From positions 62,001 to 126,000 of the forward strand of contig CAILJB010000010.1 in NCBI GenBank assembly GCA_903834465.1: a stretch of DNA of 64,000 bases, given 5' to 3'. The stretch's first letter is position 1. The number at the start of each line of letters is the position of its first letter. The notes beneath the pieces were generated by a model that saw only the letters and a list, made by a program, of their open reading frames with translations, did not search any database and was not told the origin of the DNA. Shown here in pieces: positions 1-9,643 of the stretch. Both the position numbers and the translations under genes were made by a program. Source of the stretch: an uncultured Pseudomonadota bacterium (GTDB lineage: Bacteria > Pseudomonadota > Gammaproteobacteria > Methylococcales > Methylomonadaceae).

Positions 1-86
1 ATCTTCTGATAACTTAGTCCAGCTAAACTAAGGATGCCAATCAATGCAATGGCTATCAATAGATATAATCTTTGGGCGACTGTCAT
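1..86 (-). CDS. Methyl-accepting chemotaxis protein, N-terminal fragment (runs off window)
   Basis: Only the first 28 codons are inside the window. They begin at an ATG at 84-86 read on the minus strand, preceded by an AGAGAGGA-type ribosome binding site. The peptide starts MTVAQRLYLL and continues as a hydrophobic helix rich in Ile, Leu and Ala, the usual first transmembrane segment of a chemoreceptor. It lies directly downstream of cheA on the same strand, which is where receptors often sit. The family call rests on context plus one helix, so it is tentative; the rest of the gene would be needed to confirm a signalling domain. Confidence 0.55.
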   Translation of the reverse strand, partial: MTVAQRLYLLIAIALIGILSLAGLSYQK

Positions 87-162
87 TTTCTAAATCCTCT
101 CTAAAAATTGATACAGTTTCTTTACATAGGAAAGCGGCCGTTCATGCTTTTATATCACTCAA

Positions 163-2358
163 CTATTTTGATGCGACAACAACTGTCGTTCCACCTTCGT
201 CTTTTTCGTGTTCAATCTGATTCATTAACCCTGGCACATCAACAATCATTGCGACCTCACCGCTGCCCAAAATGGTAAATCCACCGATGCTCTTTTCACT
301 TTTAAACAATTTCCCCAACGGCTTAATAACCGTTTGGAATTCGCCCATCAACTTGTCAACTACCAAACCGGCTTTATGCTCACCATAGCGAACAATAACG
401 ACATTCTCACGTTGCACAACATCATCACCTTCGGTATCAAAATAGTCTCGTAACCGACGATAAGGTAATACTTCTCCGCGCAAATTGAGATATTGTCCAT
501 CTCCCTCATCACCAGTCCACGCCTTTAACTCAATACATTCGACTACCATATCCAATGGAACAACAAAGATAGAGTTACCCACGCCCACCATAAAACCGTC
601 GATAATGGCTAATGTTAGCGGTAAACGAATACGAATAGTGCTGCCTTGACCTTCAACACTGTCTAAATCGACGGTGCCGCGCAGGGCTTGGATGTTTCGG
701 CGCACCACATCCATACCCACGCCGCGTCCAGATAAATTACTGACCACATCCGCAGTAGAAAATCCTGCTTCAAAAATAAGGTTATAAACTTCTTTGTCAG
801 TTAAATTTGCACCTTCGGCAACTAATCCGCGCTCGATAGCTTTACTCATAATTTTTTCTTTGTTCAAGCCGCCACCATCATCGCTCACTTCAATTACAAT
901 GCTACCTGCATCATGATAAGCATTGAGTTTAAGAGAACCTTTAACGGGTTTACCACGCGCAATACGCACCTCGGCGGGTTCGATACCGTGATCCATTGAG
1001 TTACGCACGAGATGAGTAAGGGGGTCGCCGATTTTTTCCACGACTGTTTTATCGAGTTCAGTTTCTGCACCACTGATAATTAAATCAATGTCTTTGCCTA
1101 ATTCTTTGCTCACATCACGCACCACTCGTTGAAAACGATTGAACGTGCCGCCGATTTGCACCATGCGTAACGCGAGAGCAGAATCGCGTACTTCTTCGAC
1201 CAATCGTGAAAGGGTTGCAGTGGATTCAATCAAGTCCGCCATATTGGCACGTCGCGCAATCAAGTTCGTTCCTGCGCCGGCGATAATGAGTTCCCCCACC
1301 AAATTGATAAGTTCATCGAGTTTTTCAGCATCGACACGAATCAAGTTGGCTTCAGTTTTTTTGTTTTCTTTAACTTGTTTTTGTTTTTCCAGTGCCGCAT
1401 CCACCACGGGTGGACTAACAACCTTTTGCTCAAGCAAAACTTCGCCGATAAGTTTTGGCGATTCATTGGAATTTTCTGATTGAAGATTGAGTATTGCATC
1501 TAATTCTTTTGGCGTTAAAGAACCACACTTAATAAGAATTTCGCCTAAACGCATTTCTTGTTCAGGTAATTCCAAAATCATTCGTTCGTATTCGGAGACT
1601 TTACTATGTGGTGGAAGGATATGAATTTCACAGTCGTCATGAACAAAATTGAAAACATTTTCAATGGTGATTTTGTCGGCATCACTGTCAAAGCTAATTT
1701 CAAATCCTAAATAACAGGATTCAGGATCCATTTCATCAACCGATGGAATGCTATCCATGACCGTTACCAGCTTTACAATTTTCCCCAATGTAGTCAAACA
1801 GCGCACAAAAGAAAAAGGATCCATGCCGTTTCTAAAAACCTCTAATCCAAAGCGCAAAGATAAATGCCAATAATCGGTACTTACTTCATCGCTCTGCACC
1901 GCTTTTTCTGTTTTGGTTTCTTGAATAACAGGTGTTTTATCTGAATCATTGGCGTGCGTTACGATTGCACCACTTAAATAAGTTTGTAATTGAGCGACTA
2001 AACTTTTACTGCAAGACTTAATTTCGTCAGCGGGATGAACGCCTTCTACAACATGATCAATCAATTTACCTAAATGATCATGAACTTCGATGAATAACGT
2101 TATTAAGTCGGAATTTATAAGAATTTCTCCGCTACGCACCCTATCTAAAACACTTTCTGCAACATGCGTGAATGCCACAATAGGCTCAAGACCAAACAAT
2201 CCAGCAGAACCTTTGATAGTATGTGCAGCTCGAAAAATAGCATTGATAATTTCAGGGTCTTCGGGATCATGTTCTACCACTAACAAGGCTTCTTCCATTT
2301 GTTCGAGTAATTCTTTGCACTCAACAACAAAAGTTTGTAAATATTCGTCTGGAATCAT
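163..2358 (-). CDS. cheA: Chemotaxis histidine kinase CheA
   Basis: CheA autophosphorylates in response to receptors and passes phosphate to CheY. The 731-residue protein has an N-terminal Hpt domain with phospho-acceptor His46 (AAHTIKGSAG). A dimerisation helix pair lies near 340-400. The kinase domain shows an N box (HLVRNSMDHGIE), G1 (DDGGGLN), F box (IFEAGFSTAD) and G2 (GRGVGMDVV). A CheW-like domain closes the C terminus. The region between Hpt and dimerisation domain is unusual: about residues 165-260 do not look like a standard P2, and two LGEIL-type repeats follow near 270 and 304. The gene is the fourth of a minus-strand operon (receptor, cheY, STAS protein, cheA). The assignment is firm. 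Confidence 0.96.
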   Translation of the reverse strand: MIPDEYLQTFVVECKELLEQMEEALLVVEHDPEDPEIINAIFRAAHTIKGSAGLFGLEPIVAFTHVAESVLDRVRSGEILINSDLITLFIEVHDHLGKLIDHVVEGVHPADEIKSCSKSLVAQLQTYLSGAIVTHANDSDKTPVIQETKTEKAVQSDEVSTDYWHLSLRFGLEVFRNGMDPFSFVRCLTTLGKIVKLVTVMDSIPSVDEMDPESCYLGFEISFDSDADKITIENVFNFVHDDCEIHILPPHSKVSEYERMILELPEQEMRLGEILIKCGSLTPKELDAILNLQSENSNESPKLIGEVLLEQKVVSPPVVDAALEKQKQVKENKKTEANLIRVDAEKLDELINLVGELIIAGAGTNLIARRANMADLIESTATLSRLVEEVRDSALALRMVQIGGTFNRFQRVVRDVSKELGKDIDLIISGAETELDKTVVEKIGDPLTHLVRNSMDHGIEPAEVRIARGKPVKGSLKLNAYHDAGSIVIEVSDDGGGLNKEKIMSKAIERGLVAEGANLTDKEVYNLIFEAGFSTADVVSNLSGRGVGMDVVRRNIQALRGTVDLDSVEGQGSTIRIRLPLTLAIIDGFMVGVGNSIFVVPLDMVVECIELKAWTGDEGDGQYLNLRGEVLPYRRLRDYFDTEGDDVVQRENVVIVRYGEHKAGLVVDKLMGEFQTVIKPLGKLFKSEKSIGGFTILGSGEVAMIVDVPGLMNQIEHEKDEGGTTVVVASK

Positions 2359-2395
2359 ATTAAGTCACCTTCAAGAGTTTATGAACAATCAGCAA

Positions 2396-2686
2396 CTATT
2401 CGCCGAAAAAACCAGTCAAACTGGATAAATCCAAAAGTTCCACAATTACCGGACTTTGATTGGTAATTCGAAAACTTTTATTCAAAGCTGTCGCGCCTTG
2501 CTTTGCCATAATCAGTAGTTGTAATCCAGCACCATCAAATTCACTTACTTCAGATAAATCCAACGTCAACACGTCATTTGTCAACAAACCGCCCAGAAAC
2601 TTATCTTTCAATTCCATAACGGTATAAATGGTTAATTCACCTTCTATTGCAATAAGACCATCCTGCTGCTTCTTTTTGCTTGCCAT
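2396..2686 (-). CDS. STAS-domain protein (anti-sigma factor antagonist-like)
   Basis: This 96-residue protein is a single STAS domain. It has the pattern LTLDLSEVSEFDGAGLQLL, where the Ser of DLSEV and the Asp/Gly of the following loop occupy the usual phosphorylation loop of SpoIIAA-like proteins. Such proteins are common in chemotaxis-type operons of the Wsp/Tfp kind and in sulfur-oxidiser che operons, where they bind a partner depending on phosphorylation. It sits between cheY and cheA, 19 bases downstream of cheY, and has an AGGGGAG-like binding site before its ATG. The partner is not identifiable from the sequence. Confidence 0.85.
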   Translation of the reverse strand: MASKKKQQDGLIAIEGELTIYTVMELKDKFLGGLLTNDVLTLDLSEVSEFDGAGLQLLIMAKQGATALNKSFRITNQSPVIVELLDLSSLTGFFGE

Positions 2687-2705
2687 AAATTACTCCCCTC
2701 AATTT

Positions 2706-3074
2706 TTATGCTTGGATAAGCTGTGAAACTGCCGCGAGTAAATGAGGCGGTTGAAACGGTTTTACTATCCAAGCCTTCACGCCAGCCGCTTTACCTTCAT
2801 TCATTTTCGATTCTTGCGTTTCGGTAGTTAGCATGATGATTGGCGTAAATTTGTAAGTGGGCAATTGCTTTGCCTTTTTAACAAACGTAAGACCATCCAT
2901 ATTAGGCATATTTACATCGCTAATAATTAAATGAATTTTGCCTCCATCTAATTTAGTCAACGCATCCTGTCCATCACACGCCAAAATAACATCGTATCCT
3001 TCGCGTGTGAGAGCCGTTTTCATGACTTGTCTAACCGAAGCCGAATCTTCCACAAACAGAATTGTTTTTGCCAT
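2706..3074 (-). CDS. cheY: Chemotaxis response regulator CheY
   Basis: A stand-alone receiver domain of 122 residues, which accepts phosphate from CheA and signals to the motility machinery. The acidic pair Glu9-Asp10, phospho-acceptor Asp53 (IISDVNMPNMDG), switch Thr (LTTE) and Lys in VKPF are all visible. The start was set at the ATG at 3074, which has GAGGAA at good spacing. A longer open frame to 3149 exists but its extra 25 residues would overlap the end of the preceding receptor gene and do not resemble a receiver. The gene starts 10 bases after the receptor gene ends, so the two are cotranscribed. Confidence 0.93.
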   Translation of the reverse strand: MAKTILFVEDSASVRQVMKTALTREGYDVILACDGQDALTKLDGGKIHLIISDVNMPNMDGLTFVKKAKQLPTYKFTPIIMLTTETQESKMNEGKAAGVKAWIVKPFQPPHLLAAVSQLIQA

Positions 3075-3084
3075 GTCTAATTCC

Positions 3085-4554
3085 TCAAAAAAATGTAATG
3101 CTGGTTTCGTTGGTACTAATACTGGTCTTCTCGCCTTTATGTGCGGCAAGCTGTTCTTCCATTGTGTAAGTTTGCGTTAATTCTTCTAACCATTTCTCCA
3201 CGTTCACGGGGTTACTATTTTCTTCGTCGAGTTCATTTAAATGGTTTTCAAGCTTGTTCAAATCATTGCAGACCAATGCCAAAATTTGACTAACCCGATC
3301 TTGAAACTGTAAATCAACAAACACCTCAGAGATTTCAAGATTTATGGCATTATTTTCAGTACGCAATAACTCCGCAGAATCTGTTAATCCAGCGGCCGCA
3401 CGAGCGAAGTGTCCCAATACGGAATCAATAATATGTTCTGCTTTGTTTAAGGTATTTTTATCTTGCTGGGCGAATTTATGAGAAATGACTAGCGTATCTT
3501 CGATGGCTTCATTGACAGAATCGATTGTTTCATTGATTTGCTTACCGATACCACCTGATAAACGCGCTAATTTGCGTACTTCGTCGGCAACAACTGAAAA
3601 GCCATGTCCAGCATCGCCAGCGCGTGCTGATTGAATGGCTGCGTTTAGAGCAAGTAGATTTGTTTGATTGGCAATGCTGCTAACTTCTGATGCCATTTGA
3701 CTGAGTTTATTAGTAAAGCTCGATAAGGCTTCGATTGAATGTAACAGTTTTTCTTTATCTTCTAACGAGGCACTGAGAGCTTGGGTGATAGAACCTAATT
3801 CCAATTGACTATTTTGTAGCAATTCAACGATTCCACCATGATGAGATTGATCGCCTTCTACAGTGCTTTGAGACGCGACAATAGCAGCATCAAGACGTTG
3901 TGATAACGCATCGAAACGTTGTGCTAAATTTGCTACCGATTCTTCGGTATGTCCTCGCGCCATTTCAATTTGATTTGCCCAAATAGGTAAAACTTTTTGA
4001 CATAACGGCACTAAGCCAACGGGACAAGATTGTTGCTGCTCAGAATTTTCTGTTTGTTGATCAAGATAATCAATTAACGCATCAAAACGTTGCGACAAAT
4101 CAGCAATGCGTGCTTCGATAGAAGATTGTGTAATTTTGCAGGGCGTTATATTTTGTTCATCTTGCCCACTAAAACGATTCAATAACGCCTCGAAACGTTG
4201 CTCCAAATTCATTATTAGCGTGTTGATACGATTTCGTTCTATTTCAACTTTTTCAACGCAAACACGAGAAATTGTTTCGTCATGTTCTTGCTGCAAGAGT
4301 TGAATTTTTTGCTCATTTTCTTGTTGAGAACATTCAAGTAAACCTTGTTGAATAGATTGTAACGACATCTGATAGCGGTTTCGTCCCCAAAAATTTAGAG
4401 CGATAGTCATAACAATCAAAACCGCAGCCATCACCAAACCACTCACTGCAAAACGGCTCACCACTGCAAGACCTAACGCACCAAACCCGCTGGACAACAA
4501 TAAGGGAAATGCCATCCCATAATCATTTTGATAAAACTTAATCAGTTCTTTCAT
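3085..4554 (-). CDS. Methyl-accepting chemotaxis protein-like receptor, membrane-anchored, no periplasmic domain
   Basis: The 489-residue protein has two closely spaced hydrophobic helices (about residues 14-35 and 38-56) with no sensory domain between them. A long cytoplasmic coiled coil follows, then the MCP signalling hairpin with the conserved tip region ([18 protein letters not shown] and [12 protein letters not shown]). A C-terminal segment, [12 protein letters not shown], is found in a subgroup of these receptors. No HAMP domain is evident. The motif LxQRF(D/E)AL occurs three times in the coiled coil. It is the first gene of the cheY-STAS-cheA operon, so it probably feeds that CheA, and any ligand must be intracellular or membrane-derived. 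Confidence 0.9.
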   Translation of the reverse strand: MKELIKFYQNDYGMAFPLLLSSGFGALGLAVVSRFAVSGLVMAAVLIVMTIALNFWGRNRYQMSLQSIQQGLLECSQQENEQKIQLLQQEHDETISRVCVEKVEIERNRINTLIMNLEQRFEALLNRFSGQDEQNITPCKITQSSIEARIADLSQRFDALIDYLDQQTENSEQQQSCPVGLVPLCQKVLPIWANQIEMARGHTEESVANLAQRFDALSQRLDAAIVASQSTVEGDQSHHGGIVELLQNSQLELGSITQALSASLEDKEKLLHSIEALSSFTNKLSQMASEVSSIANQTNLLALNAAIQSARAGDAGHGFSVVADEVRKLARLSGGIGKQINETIDSVNEAIEDTLVISHKFAQQDKNTLNKAEHIIDSVLGHFARAAAGLTDSAELLRTENNAINLEISEVFVDLQFQDRVSQILALVCNDLNKLENHLNELDEENSNPVNVEKWLEELTQTYTMEEQLAAHKGEKTSISTNETSITFF

Positions 4555-4600
4555 GTCGCAATATCCCTGTAAGCTACAAATTCATACACCAACAAAACAA

Positions 4601-4645
4601 GCTTGGTGGCATTCTATTCAGAGTGTTAAGGGTAAACCACCAAGC
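4601..4645. other. Inverted repeat upstream of the chemotaxis operon
   Basis: GCTTGGTGG at 4601-4609 is mirrored by CCACCAAGC at 4637-4645, separated by 27 bases. It lies about 50 bases upstream of the receptor start in the 245-base gap that also holds the trmL terminator. It could be an operator or an RNA hairpin in the leader. There is no other evidence for a role. Confidence 0.35.
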
Positions 4646-4742
4646 CACACTTGGAGTTTTCCCTGTGAGCTAGGTATACATTAAAGTGAATTACGATGAA
4701 TAATTCCCAACTGATTGTTAATATTAAAAAATAATAGAATAA

Positions 4743-4779
4743 AAAAAGGCGTACAAAAAATTCTTTTGTACGCCTTTTT
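4743..4779 (-). terminator. Intrinsic terminator after trmL
   Basis: A perfect 16-base-pair stem (AAAAAGGCGTACAAAA and its complement) with a 5-base loop, flanked by A and T tracts so that it can act in either direction. It lies 20 bases downstream of the trmL stop and separates the glgP-trmL transcript from the chemotaxis operon. Confidence 0.9.
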
Positions 4780-4799
4780 CGAATAACGCGGTAATTACG

Positions 4800-5267
4800 T
4801 TACTTAATCACAGCTCCTACAAATCCAACTTGTCGCCATGCGTCATAAAGTACAATTGCCACGGTATTCGACAAATTCAAACTACGACTTTCTGCTTGCA
4901 TTGGTAAATACAAACAATTTTCGCCAATATCTTGCAATACATTTGCAGGCAAACCGCGTGTTTCAGGGCCAAACAAAAATGTGTCGCCTTCTTGAAATTC
5001 CACTGAACTGTAAGCGGTTTTTCCTTTTGTAGTCATGGCAAAAATGCGTGAAGGTTGCACTTTCGTCAAAAAATCGGACAACGATTCATGGACTTGAACA
5101 GCAACCCACTCATGATAATCCAAACCAGCACGGCGCAATTTCTTATCATCCAACTCAAACCCTAACGGTTTAATTAAGTGCAATTGCATCCCTGCATTTG
5201 CACATAATCGAATGATATTGCCCGTATTAGCAGGAATTTCCGGCTCAAAAAGAACAATGTGAAACAT
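4800..5267 (-). CDS. trmL: tRNA (cytidine(34)-2'-O)-methyltransferase TrmL
   Basis: TrmL is a small SPOUT methyltransferase that 2'-O-methylates the wobble base of tRNA-Leu isoacceptors using S-adenosylmethionine. The 155-residue length is typical. The N terminus ([20 protein letters not shown]), the central FGPETRGLP and the C-terminal knot segment [19 protein letters not shown] are the family's three SPOUT motifs. It begins one base after the glgP stop, so the two genes are translated from the same message, with a strong terminator just downstream. There is no sign of anything odd. Confidence 0.95.
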   Translation of the reverse strand: MFHIVLFEPEIPANTGNIIRLCANAGMQLHLIKPLGFELDDKKLRRAGLDYHEWVAVQVHESLSDFLTKVQPSRIFAMTTKGKTAYSSVEFQEGDTFLFGPETRGLPANVLQDIGENCLYLPMQAESRSLNLSNTVAIVLYDAWRQVGFVGAVIK

Positions 5268-5268
5268 A

Positions 5269-7779
5269 TTAGAAATTATTGTCGATATTCACAGGCGTTA
5301 ATTTCCAAATGTCATTATTGTAATCTGTAATTGTGCGATCTGTTGAAAATTTACCACTCGCCGCACAATTAAGAATACTCATTTTTGTCCAACGGTCTTT
5401 ATCCTGATACGCTTCATCCACGCGACGTTGTGCATCGACAAAACTACGGAAGTCTGCAATGGTTTTCCACTGATCATTCCCGCTTTTAATCGAATTGATA
5501 ATATCGTCAAAAATACCTGGCTCAAATTGATTGAAATGTCCACATTCCAACAAGTTCATAGTACGGCGTAAATCCTCATCCGCGTCAATGTAGGCTTGTG
5601 GATTGTAATTATTGTTCAACGCTTGAACTTCTTCTTCGGTTAAACCAAACAAGAAGAAATTATCATCGCCAACTTCTTCGCGGATTTCAATATTTGCGCC
5701 GTCTAACGTACCGATAGTCAAAGAGCCATTCATCATGAATTTCATGTTGCCCGTACCAGAGGCTTCTTTACCGGCTGTTGAGATTTGTTCAGATAAATCG
5801 GCACCTGGACAGATTTTTTCCATCGCCGAAACGCGATAATTTGGCAAAAATACCAATTTCAATTTACCGCCGACATCAGGATCGTTATTGATGACATGAC
5901 CGACGTTGTTAATCAATTTGATAATGCGTTTTGCCATGTAATAACCAGGCGCAGCTTTACCACCAATTAACACACAACGGTCTACCCAATTTACTGTATC
6001 GCCACGTTTAATACGGTCGTACAAATGAATAACATGCAACACGTTTAACAATTGACGTTTATATTCATGAATCCGTTTGACTTGTACGTCAAAAATCGCG
6101 TTTACGTTGAAATCAACATCATGTTCTTGTTTTTTGTAATCAATCAGTTTTTGTTTAGCATTTTGTTTTAATGCTGACCATTTAGCACGGAATTTTGGAT
6201 CGTCTGCATACGGTACGAGCAACTGTAATTGCGATAAATCCGTAATCCAGCCTTCACCAATGGTTTCAGTAATCAATGCTGCGAGTTCAGGATTGCACGC
6301 GGCAAGCCAACGACGTGGTGTGACACCATTCGTTTTGTTATTGAATTTTTGCGGCCATAATTCGTAGAAATCATGGAATAGACCTTGTTGCAATAATTTC
6401 GAATGTAATTCGGCGACACCATTGACAGAATAACTGCCGACAATCGCTAAATACGCCATGCGTACATATTGTCCACCGCTACTTTCTTCAATAATTGACA
6501 TCCGTGTTAAACGGTCTCTGTCACCTGGCCAACGAGATGAAACTTGCGCCATAAAGTGCATGTTGATTTCAAAAATAATTTCCATCAAACGCGGCAATAA
6601 TTCTTTAAATAAACCGACTGACCAACGTTCTAAGGCTTCGGGTAATAACGTGTGATTGGTGTACGCCATGGTATTACTGGTAATTGTCCACGCTTCATTC
6701 CATGGCAAACCATAAACATCGATTAACAAACGCATTAACTCTGCAACCGAAATACTTGGATGAGTGTCATTGAGCTGGAAACAATTTTTAGACGAAAATT
6801 CTTTGAAATTATTACCGTGTCGTCCCACCCATGTTGCAATTACATCTTGTAAACTCGCCGAAGCAAGTAAATATTGTTGACGCAGACGTAAGGCTTTGCC
6901 GTTTTCATTCGCATCATTTGGGTAAAGCACCATCGTAATATTTTCAGCCGTATTTTTTGATGCAACCGATTCTGCATAATCCCCCGCGTTGAATTCTTGT
7001 AAATCAAATTCTTCGGTTGCGGTTGCTTTCCATAAACGTAATGTATTAACAGTACCGTTTTGATAACCCGGAACAGGCGTATCAAAAGGAACCGCAAGAA
7101 TATCGTGCGTATCAACCCAATAAACGCGACGATGTCCTTTTTCGTCTTCGCGTATTTCTGTGCGTCCGCCAAATTTCACTCGTTGCACATATTCAGCGCG
7201 TTCGATTTCCCACACATTACCGTTACGCAACCAATGATCAGGTTTTTCAACTTGTTCACCATTAACAATAGCCTGAGTAAACATACCGTATTCGTAACGT
7301 AATCCGTAACCGGTAACAGGTAATTTCAACGTCGCACAACTATCAATAAAACAAGCCGCCAAACGTCCTAAACCACCATTTCCTAAACCTGCATCGGGTT
7401 CACTTTCCACTAATTCTTCGAGGTCTAATCCCAAATCGTACATGGCATTTGCCACCACTTTATCGAGATCTAAATTTAACATGGCGTTACTTAACGCACG
7501 TCCCATCAAAAATTCCATCGACAAATAAGACGCACGGCGGCAATCCTGATCTTTGTATGTTGTATAAGTACGTTTCCAACGTTCGACGAGACGATCACTA
7601 ATTGAAAGTGATAACGCTTCATAGGCATAATGCGGTGAACGGCAACTCGCATCACGACCTAAACGATGCCCGTAATAACGTTTAAAATCGTTTTCGATAT
7701 GTGTCTCATCCATGCCCAAATCAGGCAAAGTGGTAATGGTTGCGCTTGGTTTACTGGTTTTAAAAATTCTAAATGGCAT
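5269..7779 (-). CDS. glgP: Glycogen/maltodextrin phosphorylase
   Basis: This cytoplasmic enzyme releases glucose-1-phosphate from the ends of glycogen or maltodextrin using pyridoxal phosphate. At 836 residues it has normal family length. The cofactor-binding region [15 protein letters not shown] is intact, with the Schiff-base lysine at residue 680. The nucleotide-fold region [14 protein letters not shown] and the [12 protein letters not shown] segment are also present. Whether the natural substrate is glycogen or maltodextrin cannot be told from sequence alone. No other glg genes are next to it, although a divergent glycosyltransferase gene begins 189 bases away. trmL follows immediately on the same strand. 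Confidence 0.96.
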   Translation of the reverse strand: MPFRIFKTSKPSATITTLPDLGMDETHIENDFKRYYGHRLGRDASCRSPHYAYEALSLSISDRLVERWKRTYTTYKDQDCRRASYLSMEFLMGRALSNAMLNLDLDKVVANAMYDLGLDLEELVESEPDAGLGNGGLGRLAACFIDSCATLKLPVTGYGLRYEYGMFTQAIVNGEQVEKPDHWLRNGNVWEIERAEYVQRVKFGGRTEIREDEKGHRRVYWVDTHDILAVPFDTPVPGYQNGTVNTLRLWKATATEEFDLQEFNAGDYAESVASKNTAENITMVLYPNDANENGKALRLRQQYLLASASLQDVIATWVGRHGNNFKEFSSKNCFQLNDTHPSISVAELMRLLIDVYGLPWNEAWTITSNTMAYTNHTLLPEALERWSVGLFKELLPRLMEIIFEINMHFMAQVSSRWPGDRDRLTRMSIIEESSGGQYVRMAYLAIVGSYSVNGVAELHSKLLQQGLFHDFYELWPQKFNNKTNGVTPRRWLAACNPELAALITETIGEGWITDLSQLQLLVPYADDPKFRAKWSALKQNAKQKLIDYKKQEHDVDFNVNAIFDVQVKRIHEYKRQLLNVLHVIHLYDRIKRGDTVNWVDRCVLIGGKAAPGYYMAKRIIKLINNVGHVINNDPDVGGKLKLVFLPNYRVSAMEKICPGADLSEQISTAGKEASGTGNMKFMMNGSLTIGTLDGANIEIREEVGDDNFFLFGLTEEEVQALNNNYNPQAYIDADEDLRRTMNLLECGHFNQFEPGIFDDIINSIKSGNDQWKTIADFRSFVDAQRRVDEAYQDKDRWTKMSILNCAASGKFSTDRTITDYNNDIWKLTPVNIDNNF

Positions 7780-7968
7780 GATAATTTTACCGCCGGATTA
7801 AGTTTATAAGATTAGTGTTTAATAATAGCTGAATATTTTAGTCTAAGAACCAAATATTGCCAGTGTCTGAGTATAACTGTTATTGATGACAATATGCCTT
7901 CGATTTATCGGAATACGATTAGAATATTGTACTATTTTTACGGTTTTTTATATTTCACGGAACTTTTC

Positions 7969-9609
7969 ATGTCATTTAATGCAGCTATACTTTTTGAACC
8001 GGATGCTTATTTATTATCCGAACCTAAATTGATGGGACGACAGGCGGCTGGCAATAGTTTTTTACGCGCCGCCGTTTCAGGACGTAACGAACAAGCTCTT
8101 TATGCGTATACTCCACATCAAAAATCCGCCGCTATTTTTACAAATTTAGTGCAATCCATTGACCCCAAAGCAACCACGCAATGGATTCCTGCCGACAGAT
8201 TAGATTTACTTCATGAAATTGGTACGCTCTACTTACCTGGACCTGGGTTAGATGTGGCATCAAAATTACGTTTACGCGCCGGAAATGCTACATATTCATT
8301 AGTGGGCGTAACACACACGACGGCTTCGCATCGCGCAATGGATGCCATTACCGGATTGTTAGCCGCGCCGGTTATGCCATGGGATGCGTTGATTTGCACA
8401 TCTACAGCCGTATTGGAAACGGTTAAAGTATTATTGAATGCCGAAATTGAAGCGTTACGCTGGCGATTTGGCACACAAATTCAAATTACGCTGCCGCAAT
8501 TGCCCGTTATTCCATTGGGCATTCATTGTGACGATTTTGATTTTAATGCTGATGATCGTGCAAAGGCGCGGGCAGCATTATCGATTGATGAAGACGAAAT
8601 GGTTTTAGTATTTGTTGGTCGTTTGTCCTTTCATGCCAAAGCGCATCCGCATGCGATGTATCTCGCTGCACAAGAAGTAGCTAAACAAACAGGTAAAAAA
8701 ATCACGTTATTACAATGCGGTTGGTTTGGCAATGATGCAATTAAAGCTAGTTTTACCGACGGTGCCGCGCAATTTTGTCCTGATGTGCGGGCGTTATTTA
8801 TTGACGGACGTGAACCTGAATTGGCACGACACAGTTGGGCGAGTGCTGATATTTTTATTTCGTTGTCTGACAATATTCAAGAAACGTTTGGGATTACCCC
8901 CATTGAAGCAATGGCAGCGGGATTGCCAGTTGTGGTCAGTGATTGGAATGGTTATAAAGATACGGTGCGTGATGGCATAGATGGTTTTCGCATTCCAACG
9001 TGGATGCCGCCTCCAAATTTAGGTGATAATTTCGCTAAAACCCATGAAGCGGGAACGCTGAGTTACGACGTTTATTGTGGATTAAGTTGCCAAACTATTT
9101 CAGTATCCATGTCTATCCTGGTCGAAAAATTAACTACCTTGGTCAAAAATTTCGACTTGCGGCAAGAAATGGGTAAGTCTGGTAAAGAACGAGCGCGAAC
9201 TCAATTCGATTGGCGCGTTATTTATACGCAATACCAAACGCTTTACGCGCAATTGCATACGTTGCGACATTCGGCACCGCCTCAATTACACTCTTCACCG
9301 CGTGTAGCCGCAAACCGTCTTGATCCATTTTACAGTTTCAGACATTATCCAACAGCGTTAATTCAACCCGAAACGCGTGTTTTTCTACAGGCCAATAAGA
9401 CAACAAATTATTCTGCGTTAATTAAAAATCCATTGTTTAATTATGCCACGCAAGTTTTACCTAGTGAGATGATTGTGAAACAAATTTTAGCAAATTTAAC
9501 GACAGAATTAAGCATTAACGATCTTTCGCAACAAAGTGGCATTACGTTAGGTGACACCGTGTTAGCCGTTGCGGTACTGGCAAAAATGGATTTTGTGCGT
9601 TTGGTATAA
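7969..9609 (+). CDS. GT4-like glycosyltransferase with extra C-terminal domain
   Basis: The central part of this 546-residue protein is a GT-B glycosyltransferase: FVGRLSFHAKAHP starts the nucleotide-sugar domain, and ETFGITPIEAMAAGLPVVVSDWNG is the family-4 E-x7-E donor-binding motif. The last 70 residues or so, after a linker, look like a small helical domain (LSINDLSQQSGITLGDTVLA), possibly winged-helix-like, which is unusual for this family. The ATG at 7969 (MSFNAAILFEP) was chosen over an ATG at 7894 because the extra residues are not family-like. It lies divergent from glgP, so a role in glycan or glycogen metabolism is possible but unproven. Confidence 0.8.
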   Translation: MSFNAAILFEPDAYLLSEPKLMGRQAAGNSFLRAAVSGRNEQALYAYTPHQKSAAIFTNLVQSIDPKATTQWIPADRLDLLHEIGTLYLPGPGLDVASKLRLRAGNATYSLVGVTHTTASHRAMDAITGLLAAPVMPWDALICTSTAVLETVKVLLNAEIEALRWRFGTQIQITLPQLPVIPLGIHCDDFDFNADDRAKARAALSIDEDEMVLVFVGRLSFHAKAHPHAMYLAAQEVAKQTGKKITLLQCGWFGNDAIKASFTDGAAQFCPDVRALFIDGREPELARHSWASADIFISLSDNIQETFGITPIEAMAAGLPVVVSDWNGYKDTVRDGIDGFRIPTWMPPPNLGDNFAKTHEAGTLSYDVYCGLSCQTISVSMSILVEKLTTLVKNFDLRQEMGKSGKERARTQFDWRVIYTQYQTLYAQLHTLRHSAPPQLHSSPRVAANRLDPFYSFRHYPTALIQPETRVFLQANKTTNYSALIKNPLFNYATQVLPSEMIVKQILANLTTELSINDLSQQSGITLGDTVLAVAVLAKMDFVRLV

Positions 9610-9614
9610 AATAT

Positions 9615-9641
9615 AAAAAACCGTCGTTAAGACGGTTTTTT
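9615..9641. terminator. Bidirectional intrinsic terminator
   Basis: AAAAAACCGTC and GACGGTTTTTT form an 11-base-pair stem around a 5-base loop. It sits 6 bases after the glycosyltransferase stop and 3 bases beyond the iscR stop on the other strand, so it serves both converging genes. Confidence 0.9.
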
Positions 9642-9643
9642 CG

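Noticed and set aside
3075-3149. N-terminal extension of CheY
   Set aside because: The extra 25 residues are not part of a receiver domain, overlap the receptor gene, and the internal ATG has a good binding site.
4555-4742. tRNA or small RNA gene in the gap before the chemotaxis operon
   Set aside because: No cloverleaf or T-loop pattern was found; only the inverted repeat at 4601-4645 stands out.
6840-7172. 110-codon frame within glgP in another frame
   Set aside because: Low-complexity shadow of the phosphorylase codons.
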